Source: Planctomycetota bacterium
GTDB lineage: Bacteria > Planctomycetota > PUPC01 > JACPCR01
DNA length: 64,000 bases
NCBI GenBank assembly: GCA_027625095.1
Contig: JAQBXN010000002.1
Location: 143,361-207,360 of the forward strand
Direction: 5' to 3'
The notes under the pieces are model-generated. The model was not told the origin of the DNA. It did not search any database and saw nothing but the letters and a program-made list of their open reading frames with translations. Below are positions 1 through 7,727 of this stretch, in pieces; positions within the stretch are counted from its first letter, which is position 1; every line of letters starts with the position of its first letter. Both the position numbers and the translations under genes were made by a program.

Positions 1-357
1 CACGTCCTGGTGGGGGTGAAGCTCTTGGAAAACATGCCCGGCATGGAGCCCGTGATCCCCGGCATCAAATATCATCATGAGAAGGTTGATGGCTCGGGCT
101 TCCCAGAGGGTCTCACCGGTGACAAGATTCCTCAGATCGCCAAGATAGTTGCCGTCGCCAACATCCTCGACCATCTGATGAATATGCCGGACGAAGAAGG
201 TAATACAAAACCGACCAAAGAGGCGCTGCTTGAGATGAGCAAGTTGGGAAGCAAGTCTCTTGATCCAGAGGTCGTGGCCGCTCTCTTCGTGGCCCACCGC
301 AGCGGCAAACTCTTTAATCCGAAAACAATCTTTGAACCAGCCAAGGCACGCGAATAA
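1..357 (+). CDS. HD-GYP domain protein, C-terminal part (5' end outside window)
   Basis: The reading frame is open from the first base, so this is the tail of a longer gene. It shows the second half of an HD-GYP domain: HHEKVDGSGFPEGLTGDKIP followed by a stretch like IAKIVAVANILDHL, the region around the GYP loop and the metal-binding histidines. HD-GYP proteins typically hydrolyse cyclic-di-GMP, though some act on other cyclic dinucleotides. The GYP tripeptide itself reads GFP here, a tolerated variant. The sensor or receiver half that would say what it responds to is not in the window. It ends just before a GTAATGA repeat. Identity of the fold is secure; activity is inferred from the family. 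Confidence 0.85.
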   Translation, partial: HVLVGVKLLENMPGMEPVIPGIKYHHEKVDGSGFPEGLTGDKIPQIAKIVAVANILDHLMNMPDEEGNTKPTKEALLEMSKLGSKSLDPEVVAALFVAHRSGKLFNPKTIFEPAKARE

Positions 358-376
358 GTAATGAGTAATGAGTAAG
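358..376 (+). repeat. Heptanucleotide tandem repeat GTAATGA (reverse complement of TCATTAC)
   Basis: Two full copies and a partial third of a 7-base unit follow directly on the TAA stop of the HD-GYP gene. This is the same family as the ATTACTC repeats elsewhere in the window, but here it lies antisense to the downstream gene, the exception to the usual orientation. Confidence 0.8.
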
Positions 377-407
377 TGTTAAATGCAGATTGTACCGCGG
401 TCCCTGA

Positions 408-451
408 TCCACCACTCAATTACTCTATCCCTCCACCACTCCATTCTTACA
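408..451 (+). repeat. G-poor, degenerate 7-base-period leader before the aminotransferase
   Basis: The bases just before the ATG at 452 are almost free of G and read as loosely related heptamers (ATTACTC, CCACCAC, TCCATTC). There is no Shine-Dalgarno. This matches the leaders of five or more other genes in the window. The periodicity here is imperfect, so this copy is less certain than the perfect arrays. Confidence 0.5.
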
Positions 452-1726
452 ATGTCCAAACTAGCTATAAACGGCGGCCAAAAGGCCGTACCAGACGACA
501 TCGGTTTTCGAACGTGGCCGGAGATCACAAAAGAGGACGAAGAGCTGGTCCTCGCATCACTTCGGCAGAACCAGCATGCTTCCGGCCCCCATGTTCAAAT
601 GCTTCAAAGTGAATTCGCCGCATGGAATGGCACAAAGCACTGTATGGCCACCAACGGGGGCACTGGAGCTCTTCACATGTGTGTTGCCGGTTGCGGCGTA
701 GGCCCGGGCGATGAAGTTATTACGACTGCCCTTTCATGGACGAGTTCCGCAACGGCCATTATCCATCACAACGCTATCCCCGTCTTTGTGGATGTGGATT
801 GGGAGACCATGCTCATTGATCCCGCGTGCGTTGAAGCGGCGATTACTCCGTCAACCAAAGCCATTCTTGTGGTTCATTACTTCGGTATTGCGTGCGACAT
901 GGAAGCCATCCGAGATGTGGCTGACCGGCATAATCTCAAGGTCATCGAAGATGCGTGCCAGGCGCACGGATCCACCTGGAAAGGAACGAAAGTGGGTAAT
1001 TTCGGGGACGCCGGTGCCTTCAGTCTGAATCAGAACAAGAACCTTTGCGGCGGCGAAGGAGGTTTCTTCGTTACCAACAACGATGAAGTGCTCCAGCGTG
1101 GAAAAGCCGTGACGAGCTTCAGCGATATGCGCCCGCCGGAGGCTGGACGTGACTTTCACGATTACGGCCTTGGCTGGATGTATCGCACCTCCGATCTCGC
1201 TGCGTCATTCGCCCTCAGCCAGCTCCGAAAACTCGACAAGACCAACGGCCAGGCTCGCGCCAACTGGTATCGACTCAGTGAAGCGCTGAAAGGAACGCCG
1301 CACCTTGTGCCCTCGTTCAGCAGTGATGATCAGCCAACCAATGGCTATTCATACGTTGTCCGTACCGACCCCGGATATGCAAAGGAACGAGGCGTCAAAC
1401 TCAGCAATCTGACCAACGCCGTTTCCAAAGCGCTCGGTGCTGAAGGCCTGCCCACGAGCCGGGCCAACTGGATGCTCCCGGCACACACAGTCTTCCAGGC
1501 AAAGAATGCATACGGAAAAGGTTCACCGTGGTCAGACGGCCATTGCCAGCGTGAGGTCAATTACGATGTCGCACAGTTCCCAGTCGCCCAAGACTGCGTG
1601 GATACCTGCCTCTGGAACGTGAATACCCATCGTCCGCCCAATGGTGACAGACAGGTCGATGCCTTCGCCGCCGCAGTACGGAAGGTATATGAGAATCTGG
1701 ATGAGGTGCCGGTGGAGAATGGGTGA
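452..1726 (+). CDS. DegT/DnrJ/EryC1/StrS-family PLP-dependent aminotransferase
   Basis: A 424-residue protein with the fold and motifs of sugar aminotransferases that act on nucleotide-linked keto-sugars. The start at 452 gives MSKLAINGGQ, a classic family N-terminus; a longer frame from 383 only adds translated repeat leader. Visible motifs are the glycine-rich NGGTGALH (about 68-75), Asp167 in IEDACQAHG, expected to contact the pyridoxal nitrogen, and NQNKNLCGGEGG with Lys196 as the expected Schiff-base lysine. Length fits the family. The following minus-strand SGNH hydrolase and the GT39-like gene suggest a role in surface-glycan or secondary-metabolite sugar modification, but no other sugar-nucleotide gene is adjacent, so the substrate is unknown. 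Confidence 0.9.
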   Translation: MSKLAINGGQKAVPDDIGFRTWPEITKEDEELVLASLRQNQHASGPHVQMLQSEFAAWNGTKHCMATNGGTGALHMCVAGCGVGPGDEVITTALSWTSSATAIIHHNAIPVFVDVDWETMLIDPACVEAAITPSTKAILVVHYFGIACDMEAIRDVADRHNLKVIEDACQAHGSTWKGTKVGNFGDAGAFSLNQNKNLCGGEGGFFVTNNDEVLQRGKAVTSFSDMRPPEAGRDFHDYGLGWMYRTSDLAASFALSQLRKLDKTNGQARANWYRLSEALKGTPHLVPSFSSDDQPTNGYSYVVRTDPGYAKERGVKLSNLTNAVSKALGAEGLPTSRANWMLPAHTVFQAKNAYGKGSPWSDGHCQREVNYDVAQFPVAQDCVDTCLWNVNTHRPPNGDRQVDAFAAAVRKVYENLDEVPVENG

Positions 1727-1832
1727 GGTATGACCCGAAGAACAGCTCGCTCTACCTGGCGACACGCGTAAGCCCGTGGCGATCTCTATTCTCTTCCAAG
1801 TGATATCTGAAGCAGCTTTGAAGGCTGCAGCA

Positions 1833-3461
1833 CTAATCACTATCTGCATTCCTGAGCCCCAGTGCGTCAAGTAGCGACTCCGTTTTCAATATCTTTTGCA
1901 CGGCAGCCTCCGCTGCCAGCCCGTGTCCAAGGGCGCTGGGGTGGGAATCCATGAAGCTGACCTGCAGGTCCTTGGGTGGATGCTTTGAATAGCACGAGAG
2001 CAGATCTACGACCTCGGCACCGTTAGACTGCATTACTTCAGTGACAGTCTGGTGGACCGACTTAAACGTGTAGTTCTCGAAGTCCATCGACAATGGGAAT
2101 AGAACGCAGAGGAGCGGGGCGCCGGCCTCTCGCGAAACGCGGATCATCTCGCGATGATTTGCACGGCAGGTCTCCCAGCCAGGCTGGCCCTCAGAGTAGA
2201 GGCCGAGGAGATAGGCTTCGTAATCGGGGTATTTTGAAGAGCTCTGAAGAATTCGGTTGTAGATGAAATTCACGAAAGTCGTGAGGTAATACCAGGATAG
2301 CTGGGAGTTCAGCGATTGCGGGAGCAGTGGATAAATTTTGAAGGCCGGGCCGGCAGGTTCGGCGTCGTTGAGGACAAAACCCAGGATGACCAGGTCCGGC
2401 TTGAGTGGCAGGCCATGTTTTATCAGTGCGGATAATTCTTCGGGCGTGTTCCAGCCGGGACGGCTGATGTTGATGATTTCGAATTTGATACCAGGGTTAG
2501 CCTCGCGCAGCAGGTCACCGATGCGCGTCGAGTACATTTCCTCGACTTTGACGCGCGCACCGTAAGTCACCGAATCGCCAAGGACCAAAATGCGCTTCGT
2601 GCCCGTCGGTTTTGCCAGTTCATGCTCCACGTCTCGGTAGCCGAGGGAATTATCCCGGTAAAGTGCTGCCTCAGCATCCTGATGGATCATGATGGGCATC
2701 GAAGCCCGGAGCACTCCCTCTACCGCTACGAAGCTGATGACGAGCCCAAGGCACACGATGAGCCACCTCCACACTGCACGCGATGGGATTCGAATGACGG
2801 GAAGGACCAGTAATCCCGACAGGGAGACCCAAAACAGTGCGGCGATATTCCGCGGCCAGCCCACGGCGAAATTCGGAAGCGACCATCTCGCTCCGTTATG
2901 CCCGAAGTAAAACCATGACCCTATGAAGATATACGTCAGTGCCAAAATCAGGAGTAAACGAATCCACGGCCCTCGTGTCAGCACCTGTGAGAGTCTGGAC
3001 AGTTCTTCCCGCTCGGCGAACAGGATCATCGAAATGCTGGCACAGGCGGATCCGAAGAACAGCGATTCATTTGCTGCTGCCATCAGGATCAGGGCCGTGG
3101 CCGATATCAATGCAATTCGGCCGTAGAGTCGCTGTCTGCGTATATTAAAGGCAATCAACAACACCAGCGAGGCACCTAATAATAACGTGGTCCACACCGG
3201 TCGTTCTATTTGCACACGAGCGAAAAGTCCGATGAACAATGCAAAGCAGAACAGTCGGAAAATTAGGATGAGTTTGGAAGATCGCTCGCGGAGCAGGTGA
3301 GGGAGCGTTTCCGCAAAACGCTGTTCACATGCGAAAATCAGAAACAAGACTACCGGCCCAAAGAGCTGCAGAAGCTGGAGACTAAAGAAAGGGCTGATAA
3401 GCGCGCCAAGAGAAAGCACGGATAACGTTATTTTCTCTAAAGGTGGGCTGTGCTTGGACAT
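1833..3461 (-). CDS. Membrane-bound SGNH/GDSL hydrolase
   Basis: A 542-residue protein with two halves. Residues 1-255 are a run of roughly eight hydrophobic helices. Residues 285-542 are an SGNH hydrolase: block I LVLGDSVTYG with nucleophile Ser297, block III GFVLNDA with Asn365, and block V MDSHPS with Asp505 and His507. Such domains usually deacylate or acylate glycans or lipids at the cell surface, so an envelope O-acyl hydrolase or transferase is the best guess. It is divergent from the GT39-like gene with about 117 bases between the starts, so the two may share a promoter region. No signal peptide beyond the first helix is needed. Confidence 0.85.
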   Translation of the reverse strand: MSKHSPPLEKITLSVLSLGALISPFFSLQLLQLFGPVVLFLIFACEQRFAETLPHLLRERSSKLILIFRLFCFALFIGLFARVQIERPVWTTLLLGASLVLLIAFNIRRQRLYGRIALISATALILMAAANESLFFGSACASISMILFAEREELSRLSQVLTRGPWIRLLLILALTYIFIGSWFYFGHNGARWSLPNFAVGWPRNIAALFWVSLSGLLVLPVIRIPSRAVWRWLIVCLGLVISFVAVEGVLRASMPIMIHQDAEAALYRDNSLGYRDVEHELAKPTGTKRILVLGDSVTYGARVKVEEMYSTRIGDLLREANPGIKFEIINISRPGWNTPEELSALIKHGLPLKPDLVILGFVLNDAEPAGPAFKIYPLLPQSLNSQLSWYYLTTFVNFIYNRILQSSSKYPDYEAYLLGLYSEGQPGWETCRANHREMIRVSREAGAPLLCVLFPLSMDFENYTFKSVHQTVTEVMQSNGAEVVDLLSCYSKHPPKDLQVSFMDSHPSALGHGLAAEAAVQKILKTESLLDALGLRNADSD

Positions 3462-3578
3462 TGTTCAGGACGTTTGCACCGAATCAAAGACAGACAGTAA
3501 TCCGGCAGAACATATTGCCAGGATGTCCCCACGCCATCGAGCTGTTGCGGTGATATAAGGCACTGATAGCTTACCGGC

Positions 3579-5114
3579 ATGAAGAAGTGGGGAAAGCCTG
3601 TCTCGCTGGTCGCCATCATCGCATGCACAGCGGGCCTGACTTCGTTCAACCTGTTCAAGGAATACTGGTACGATGAGGCGGTGACGATGCGGCTGTTTGC
3701 CGGTAGTGGGTTCTTCGGCGCCTTCACCGACTACCGTATGCCAAACAATCACATGGTTTTCAGCGCCTTGATGGCGGTCTGGTTGCAAATAGGCGCGGGC
3801 CTCAATTTGCCGCTCTGGTGGCCGCGAATCCTCCCCTGGCTGATCTCTGCTGCGACGGTTGGCCTGTTGTTTTTGGCGGTCGATTACTGGAAAGGCAGAC
3901 GGGCGTCGGTGTGTGCCGCGCTACTTCTGGCCTGTTCACATGCGTTTATCAACTTCTCGTGCCACATACGCGGATATGGGCTCTCCGCTCTGTGGAGCGC
4001 ACTTGGGCTGATGCTCCTGATTCGATATCTCACGCGGGTTGGAAGAACCGTCGACTTGATTCTCTATGCATTGGTTGCCGTGTTGGCCGTTGGTACTGTC
4101 CCAACGAATCTCCTTCTGTTCGGAGGGCTTGGGGTCTGGGCTGCTGTAGAAATTTATCGGGCTGGCGGATTGAGCAAACAGGAGGGAAAAATAGCGCTAG
4201 TGATCGTGCTCCTCTCCCCGGCCCTCGGAATGGTCTGGTACCTGTGGCATCAGATCGTTCGTGCCCAGTTCTTTGACCATGCCTCGGGTGGCAGCTCGAC
4301 ATTGGATGGCATCTGCGAGGTGCTTGGCCAGCTCTTATTCGCCTTGTTTATTGATTATCTGGCGCTCGTTCCGCTGTTCTTATGGGGGAGTTACGTTCTG
4401 ATACAAAGATCGAGATCTGGCGATAGCGGCAGGACCCTCAGTGTCGCATGGTTTCTGGGGTGTTCGTTGTTGCCGCTGTTTTCGCTGATTCTAAAAGTGC
4501 CCTACTCACGCAATTTCTTTCCGGCCTTCCCCTTCTGGTTTGCGGCTTCTGGAATCATCCTGGCTGAAGGGATTGACTCACTTGAAAGAATTCGGCGGCA
4601 GTTCAGATGGATAGAACCCGGATTAGCCGCATTTCTAGTTCTTATGAGCTTCCAACGCGAGTGGAATTTTCCAGCGCATTATCGAAAGCATTTCACCCAG
4701 CAACGCCCGCAGTCCCTCTACTATCAATATTACCAGGTAGATTTTCATCCTATTGCTGTCGTTAAGTTTTTGTTGAAACGTGGACGGAAGGAGCGGCTCT
4801 CAGCCTTCATCGACGAAAGTGATCCATACTCCATCAAGTTTCATTCGATTCTGTTTGGTTTTGAGCACCTTTACAGGAAGGGGGAAGAGCATACGCAAGA
4901 AGCGTTCACTCGCGCTCTTAAAGAAGCTCATTCAATTTATCTGATCTCCTCCTCCGCCGAGATGGCGGCATCACTTGTGGACGACTTGAATCCGGTCGGC
5001 AATTCGACAGGCCGTCCTGAAATGGTGTGCGACACCGGCTTCTTCAAAGTCTATCGGATTGGCGCACACCCAGCCCTCGGTGAAGGGGAGCCAGGCAATT
5101 CGGAGCCGAAATAA
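3579..5114 (+). CDS. GT39-like integral membrane glycosyltransferase
   Basis: A 511-residue multi-pass protein resembling the ArnT/PMT family, which transfers sugars from polyprenyl-phosphate donors on the periplasmic side. The first loop after the first helix holds KEYWYDEAVT with Asp32-Glu33, matching the conserved acidic pair of the family, followed by a P-N-N-H motif near 55-57. About ten more hydrophobic helices follow to residue 360, then a soluble C-terminal domain. The acceptor cannot be read from sequence. It is divergent from the SGNH hydrolase and followed at once by a terminator-like hairpin. Confidence 0.75.
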   Translation: MKKWGKPVSLVAIIACTAGLTSFNLFKEYWYDEAVTMRLFAGSGFFGAFTDYRMPNNHMVFSALMAVWLQIGAGLNLPLWWPRILPWLISAATVGLLFLAVDYWKGRRASVCAALLLACSHAFINFSCHIRGYGLSALWSALGLMLLIRYLTRVGRTVDLILYALVAVLAVGTVPTNLLLFGGLGVWAAVEIYRAGGLSKQEGKIALVIVLLSPALGMVWYLWHQIVRAQFFDHASGGSSTLDGICEVLGQLLFALFIDYLALVPLFLWGSYVLIQRSRSGDSGRTLSVAWFLGCSLLPLFSLILKVPYSRNFFPAFPFWFAASGIILAEGIDSLERIRRQFRWIEPGLAAFLVLMSFQREWNFPAHYRKHFTQQRPQSLYYQYYQVDFHPIAVVKFLLKRGRKERLSAFIDESDPYSIKFHSILFGFEHLYRKGEEHTQEAFTRALKEAHSIYLISSSAEMAASLVDDLNPVGNSTGRPEMVCDTGFFKVYRIGAHPALGEGEPGNSEPK

Positions 5115-5116
5115 AC

Positions 5117-5135
5117 GACTGTTCTCAGTCTTTTT
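5117..5135 (+). terminator. Rho-independent terminator of the GT39-like gene
   Basis: A 5-bp stem GACTG/CAGTC with a four-base loop is followed by TTTTT, starting three bases after the stop codon. The stem is short, so it may be weak. Confidence 0.6.
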
Positions 5136-5318
5136 CGCAATCCTGCTTCTGCCGTGGTACATGGCCTGACCAAAAGTACACGCTCTACGCGCAGAATTTC
5201 CAAAGTAATTCTCCACCGCGGCACCGATGCTCGAGTTCGGATACCGGAGATGTGAACTTCAACTGACCTGCCACCGATGAGGTGCCTTATTTTGCCAAGC
5301 AACTGCTTTGCAGCCAGC

Positions 5319-5396
5319 ATGCCTACCCAATGGGTCATTGGCTTTTCACTCCTATGCATCCTGAATTACCCGGACATTTCCTGGGCCCAGGGCTGA
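5319..5396 (+). other. Signal-peptide coding remnant ending at in-frame TGA (belongs to the next CDS)
   Basis: Translation from ATG 5319 gives MPTQWVIGFSLLCILNYPDI then SWAQG and TGA at 5394-5396. The frame is identical to that of the downstream barrel protein, and the residues form a textbook signal peptide with an A-x-G/A-x-A-like end (ISWAQG). An in-frame ATG at 5277 would lengthen it. A single base change would restore one continuous secreted protein. Confidence 0.6.
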
Positions 5397-6380
5397 GTGG
5401 CTGCACGTCAAGGGGCGCCCGTGGTTGGCGCCCAAGGAAGTGTTTACGTGGACCCTCATCACTGGCAGTTGACGATGTCCTACCGCTGGCAGAATTCTGA
5501 TCGGCACTTTAGAGGCGTTCACGAGGAGGCGAATCGCCAAGCGGAAGAAAGTGAAGTCATCAATGACCTTCACCTTTGGGATTTTGCTGCAACCTATCAA
5601 GTCACCGAACGATTCTCCGTAAGTCTCAGTGTTCCGGTACAGTACGCCAACCGCTCTTCGCCTCTGCGAGACGCGAATGGAGATGTCGTAGACCGGAGTT
5701 CTGTACAGGCTTCTGGGATAGGAGACATCAGTCTGGTCGGCAGGTGGTGGCTGTTGAAGACCACGACCCATCCAGACCATAACGCTTCTTTGGGTTGGGG
5801 TGTTAAGTTTCCTACTGGAGACTATGACGCAACTGACAATGTACGTAGGCTCAACGGTACGGAGCAAGTGGTCGTGGACCAGTCCATTCAACCCGGAGAT
5901 GGAGGCTACGGCGCTATTCTGGATCTGGTCGCATTCAAGCGACTTTTCGAAGGAAAACTAACCGCATTTGCTACCGGGACGTACCTGATGAACCCCGAAA
6001 ATAAGAACGGGGCCAGGACCGGACGCAGCCGTGCAGGTGAGGAGATCATGTCCGTCGCGGATCAGTATGTTGGCAAGGTCGGGTTGGCTGCACCTGTAAC
6101 GTATCTTAAGGGGCTGGCGCTGTCACTTGCAGCTCGTATTGAGGGTGTGCCGGTTCACGACGCGATCGGAGGCAGCGATGGCTTCCGGCGCCCGGGATAC
6201 GCAATATCGATCGAGCCTGGTCTGATTTTCGGGATTGGCAAGAATACCTTTGCCATCAGTGCACCTGTTGCTTTACAGAGGAACAGGCAGCGAAGCGTAT
6301 CGGATCAGGCCAACGGAGTGCACGGCGATGCCGCATTCGCCGATTACGTCATCCTGGTCAGCTATTCACGCTCGTTTTGA
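5397..6380 (+). CDS. Outer-membrane beta-barrel-like protein lacking its own signal peptide
   Basis: A 327-residue frame beginning with GTG directly after the TGA of the signal-peptide remnant. The sequence alternates polar and hydrophobic residues in strand-like blocks (for example WQLTMSYRWQ, RFSVSLSVPVQYA, TFAISAPVALQ) and ends in a phenylalanine (SYSRSF), the usual last residue of outer-membrane barrels. This resembles the transporter/MetA-pathway phenol-degradation type barrels (DUF-like), but I do not recognise the exact family. As it stands it would not be exported; either the TGA is a sequencing error, a real inactivating mutation, or it is read through. Position and frame agreement with the upstream signal peptide argue for one original gene from 5319 (or 5277) to 6380. 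Confidence 0.65.
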   Translation: MAARQGAPVVGAQGSVYVDPHHWQLTMSYRWQNSDRHFRGVHEEANRQAEESEVINDLHLWDFAATYQVTERFSVSLSVPVQYANRSSPLRDANGDVVDRSSVQASGIGDISLVGRWWLLKTTTHPDHNASLGWGVKFPTGDYDATDNVRRLNGTEQVVVDQSIQPGDGGYGAILDLVAFKRLFEGKLTAFATGTYLMNPENKNGARTGRSRAGEEIMSVADQYVGKVGLAAPVTYLKGLALSLAARIEGVPVHDAIGGSDGFRRPGYAISIEPGLIFGIGKNTFAISAPVALQRNRQRSVSDQANGVHGDAAFADYVILVSYSRSF

Positions 6381-7218
6381 AGACTACTCGCCGGTACCTG
6401 TCTCCTTCAGCCCCGCTCATTCGACTGCTGCAGTTCATAGCTCACTGGGCTAACTGAACTCAGCGGCAGTGACCCATAAGCCCTTACGGTGTGGTAACAA
6501 TGGCCACTCTTGGATAATGCCATCCGTAAACCGGGCCTCACCTGGAGTCAAAAGTCGCGTATCGGGTAGCCGAACGAGTCTGGCCGCGAGAGAGATTCAG
6601 AGCGTACACCTCAGAAGTTATCCCTTGTCACATTTCCGAAACTGGCAAAAGGTTACTCAGCGAAGAGTGATTCGACGAAGTCATTCTCGGATATGTTTGC
6701 CGATTTGGTTCGAGAGCCCGCGTGTGCAGTTGAGGGCATTTATGCGCTCTTTGGGGCCTGATCCAGGAGGCATTGTCAAGAGTTGTGGATGACGGCGATA
6801 TAGATGCGCATCCTGATACGAGTAATCAAGCGGCTGAATGGCCGCAATCAGATCGTAGCCAAAAGCTGCAAGATTCGTTCGTAAAAAGTCCCAAATTCAA
6901 AAACTACCCCTCACGGAATGGTCAATTTCAATTTGTACCCCTGCCCCTGAGTATGAAACAGGGGTCTCCATGAACCCCGTTTTTCTGAAAAAGGACTTAT
7001 TACGAGGGAATCTGCAAGCTTGTTGGCCGTGTAAGAGCCTGCAAGCTGGCAGTTTGCGGCTACGATGTTCTCCGCGCCGCGCGGAGAAGCGGCCCTAAAG
7101 ACTCTAACGCCACACAAGCCGATCCCCTGAATAGGAATCCATTTACTGCAAGATGATCCGATTCCCCCCTGAAAGCCTTGTAATATAGTCGGCACATACA
7201 TTGATTGGAGATGGTCGC
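6381..7218. other. Intergenic region, no convincing gene
   Basis: Several short open frames cross this stretch on both strands but none has recognisable protein character or a ribosome site. Near 7027-7062 there is a short repeat-like phrase (GCCTGCAAGCTGGCAG) that recurs in similar, reverse-complement form after larE at 39934-39950. Small GC-rich inverted repeats occur near 6950-6990. An AT-rich TAATAT near 7180 could be part of a promoter for the YaiI gene. Confidence 0.5.
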
Positions 7219-7671
7219 ATGCAGTTATGGGTGGACGCGGACGCATGTCCCAAGGTTATCAAGGACATTCTATTCAGGGCAGCGGAACGTGTGAGAGTTC
7301 ACTTGACGCTCGTGTCGAACCAGGATTTGAGAGTTCCGGTCTCGAAATACATTACCACGATACAGGTTCCGGGTGGGCCCGATGTGGCAGATAAACGTAT
7401 TGTTGACCTGATAGGTTCTGACGATTTGGTGATTACGGCAGATATCCCCCTGGCTGATGCGGTGATCAAGAAGGGCGGTTTAGCTCTGGATCCAAGAGGA
7501 GAGCTCTACACAGATGACAATGTCGGTCAACGTCTTGCGACGCGGAATCTCTTAAGCGATCTAAGAACTGCGGGGGCTATAACAGGAGGCCCCCCAACCA
7601 TCAGCAGCAAGCACCGGCAGGCTTTCGCTAATCAGTTGGATCGTTTTTTGATTCGAAACCGTAAGAAGTGA
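7219..7671 (+). CDS. yaiI: YaiI/YqxD family protein (DUF188)
   Basis: A 150-residue protein matching the whole family: it starts MQLWVDADACPK, with the conserved Asp6 and Asp8, and continues with VPGGPDVADKRIV, DLVITADIPLAD and LDPRGELYTDDN, all signature stretches of this PIN-like fold. The ATG at 7219 is chosen over the upstream TTG at 7201 because a GGAG lies 8 bases before it and it gives the canonical N-terminus. Members are presumed nucleases by fold, but no physiological role is established. It overlaps or nearly abuts the following GlmL-type gene, suggesting co-transcription. Confidence 0.93.
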   Translation: MQLWVDADACPKVIKDILFRAAERVRVHLTLVSNQDLRVPVSKYITTIQVPGGPDVADKRIVDLIGSDDLVITADIPLADAVIKKGGLALDPRGELYTDDNVGQRLATRNLLSDLRTAGAITGGPPTISSKHRQAFANQLDRFLIRNRKK

Positions 7672-7727
7672 GCGGCAAACTTCCGACTGCTAAGAGACTC
7701 TCAAGGCCCTTGAAACAATCAACAGAC

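Noticed and set aside
383..451. A 23-residue N-terminal extension of the aminotransferase
   Set aside because: It is simply the translated repeat leader (many Ser, His and Leu); the canonical N-terminus begins at 452.
6469..6792. A 107-residue open frame in the 6.4-7.2 kb gap
   Set aside because: Composition is Arg/Ser-rich and patchy, there is no ribosome-binding site and no family motif; it looks like an open frame by chance.
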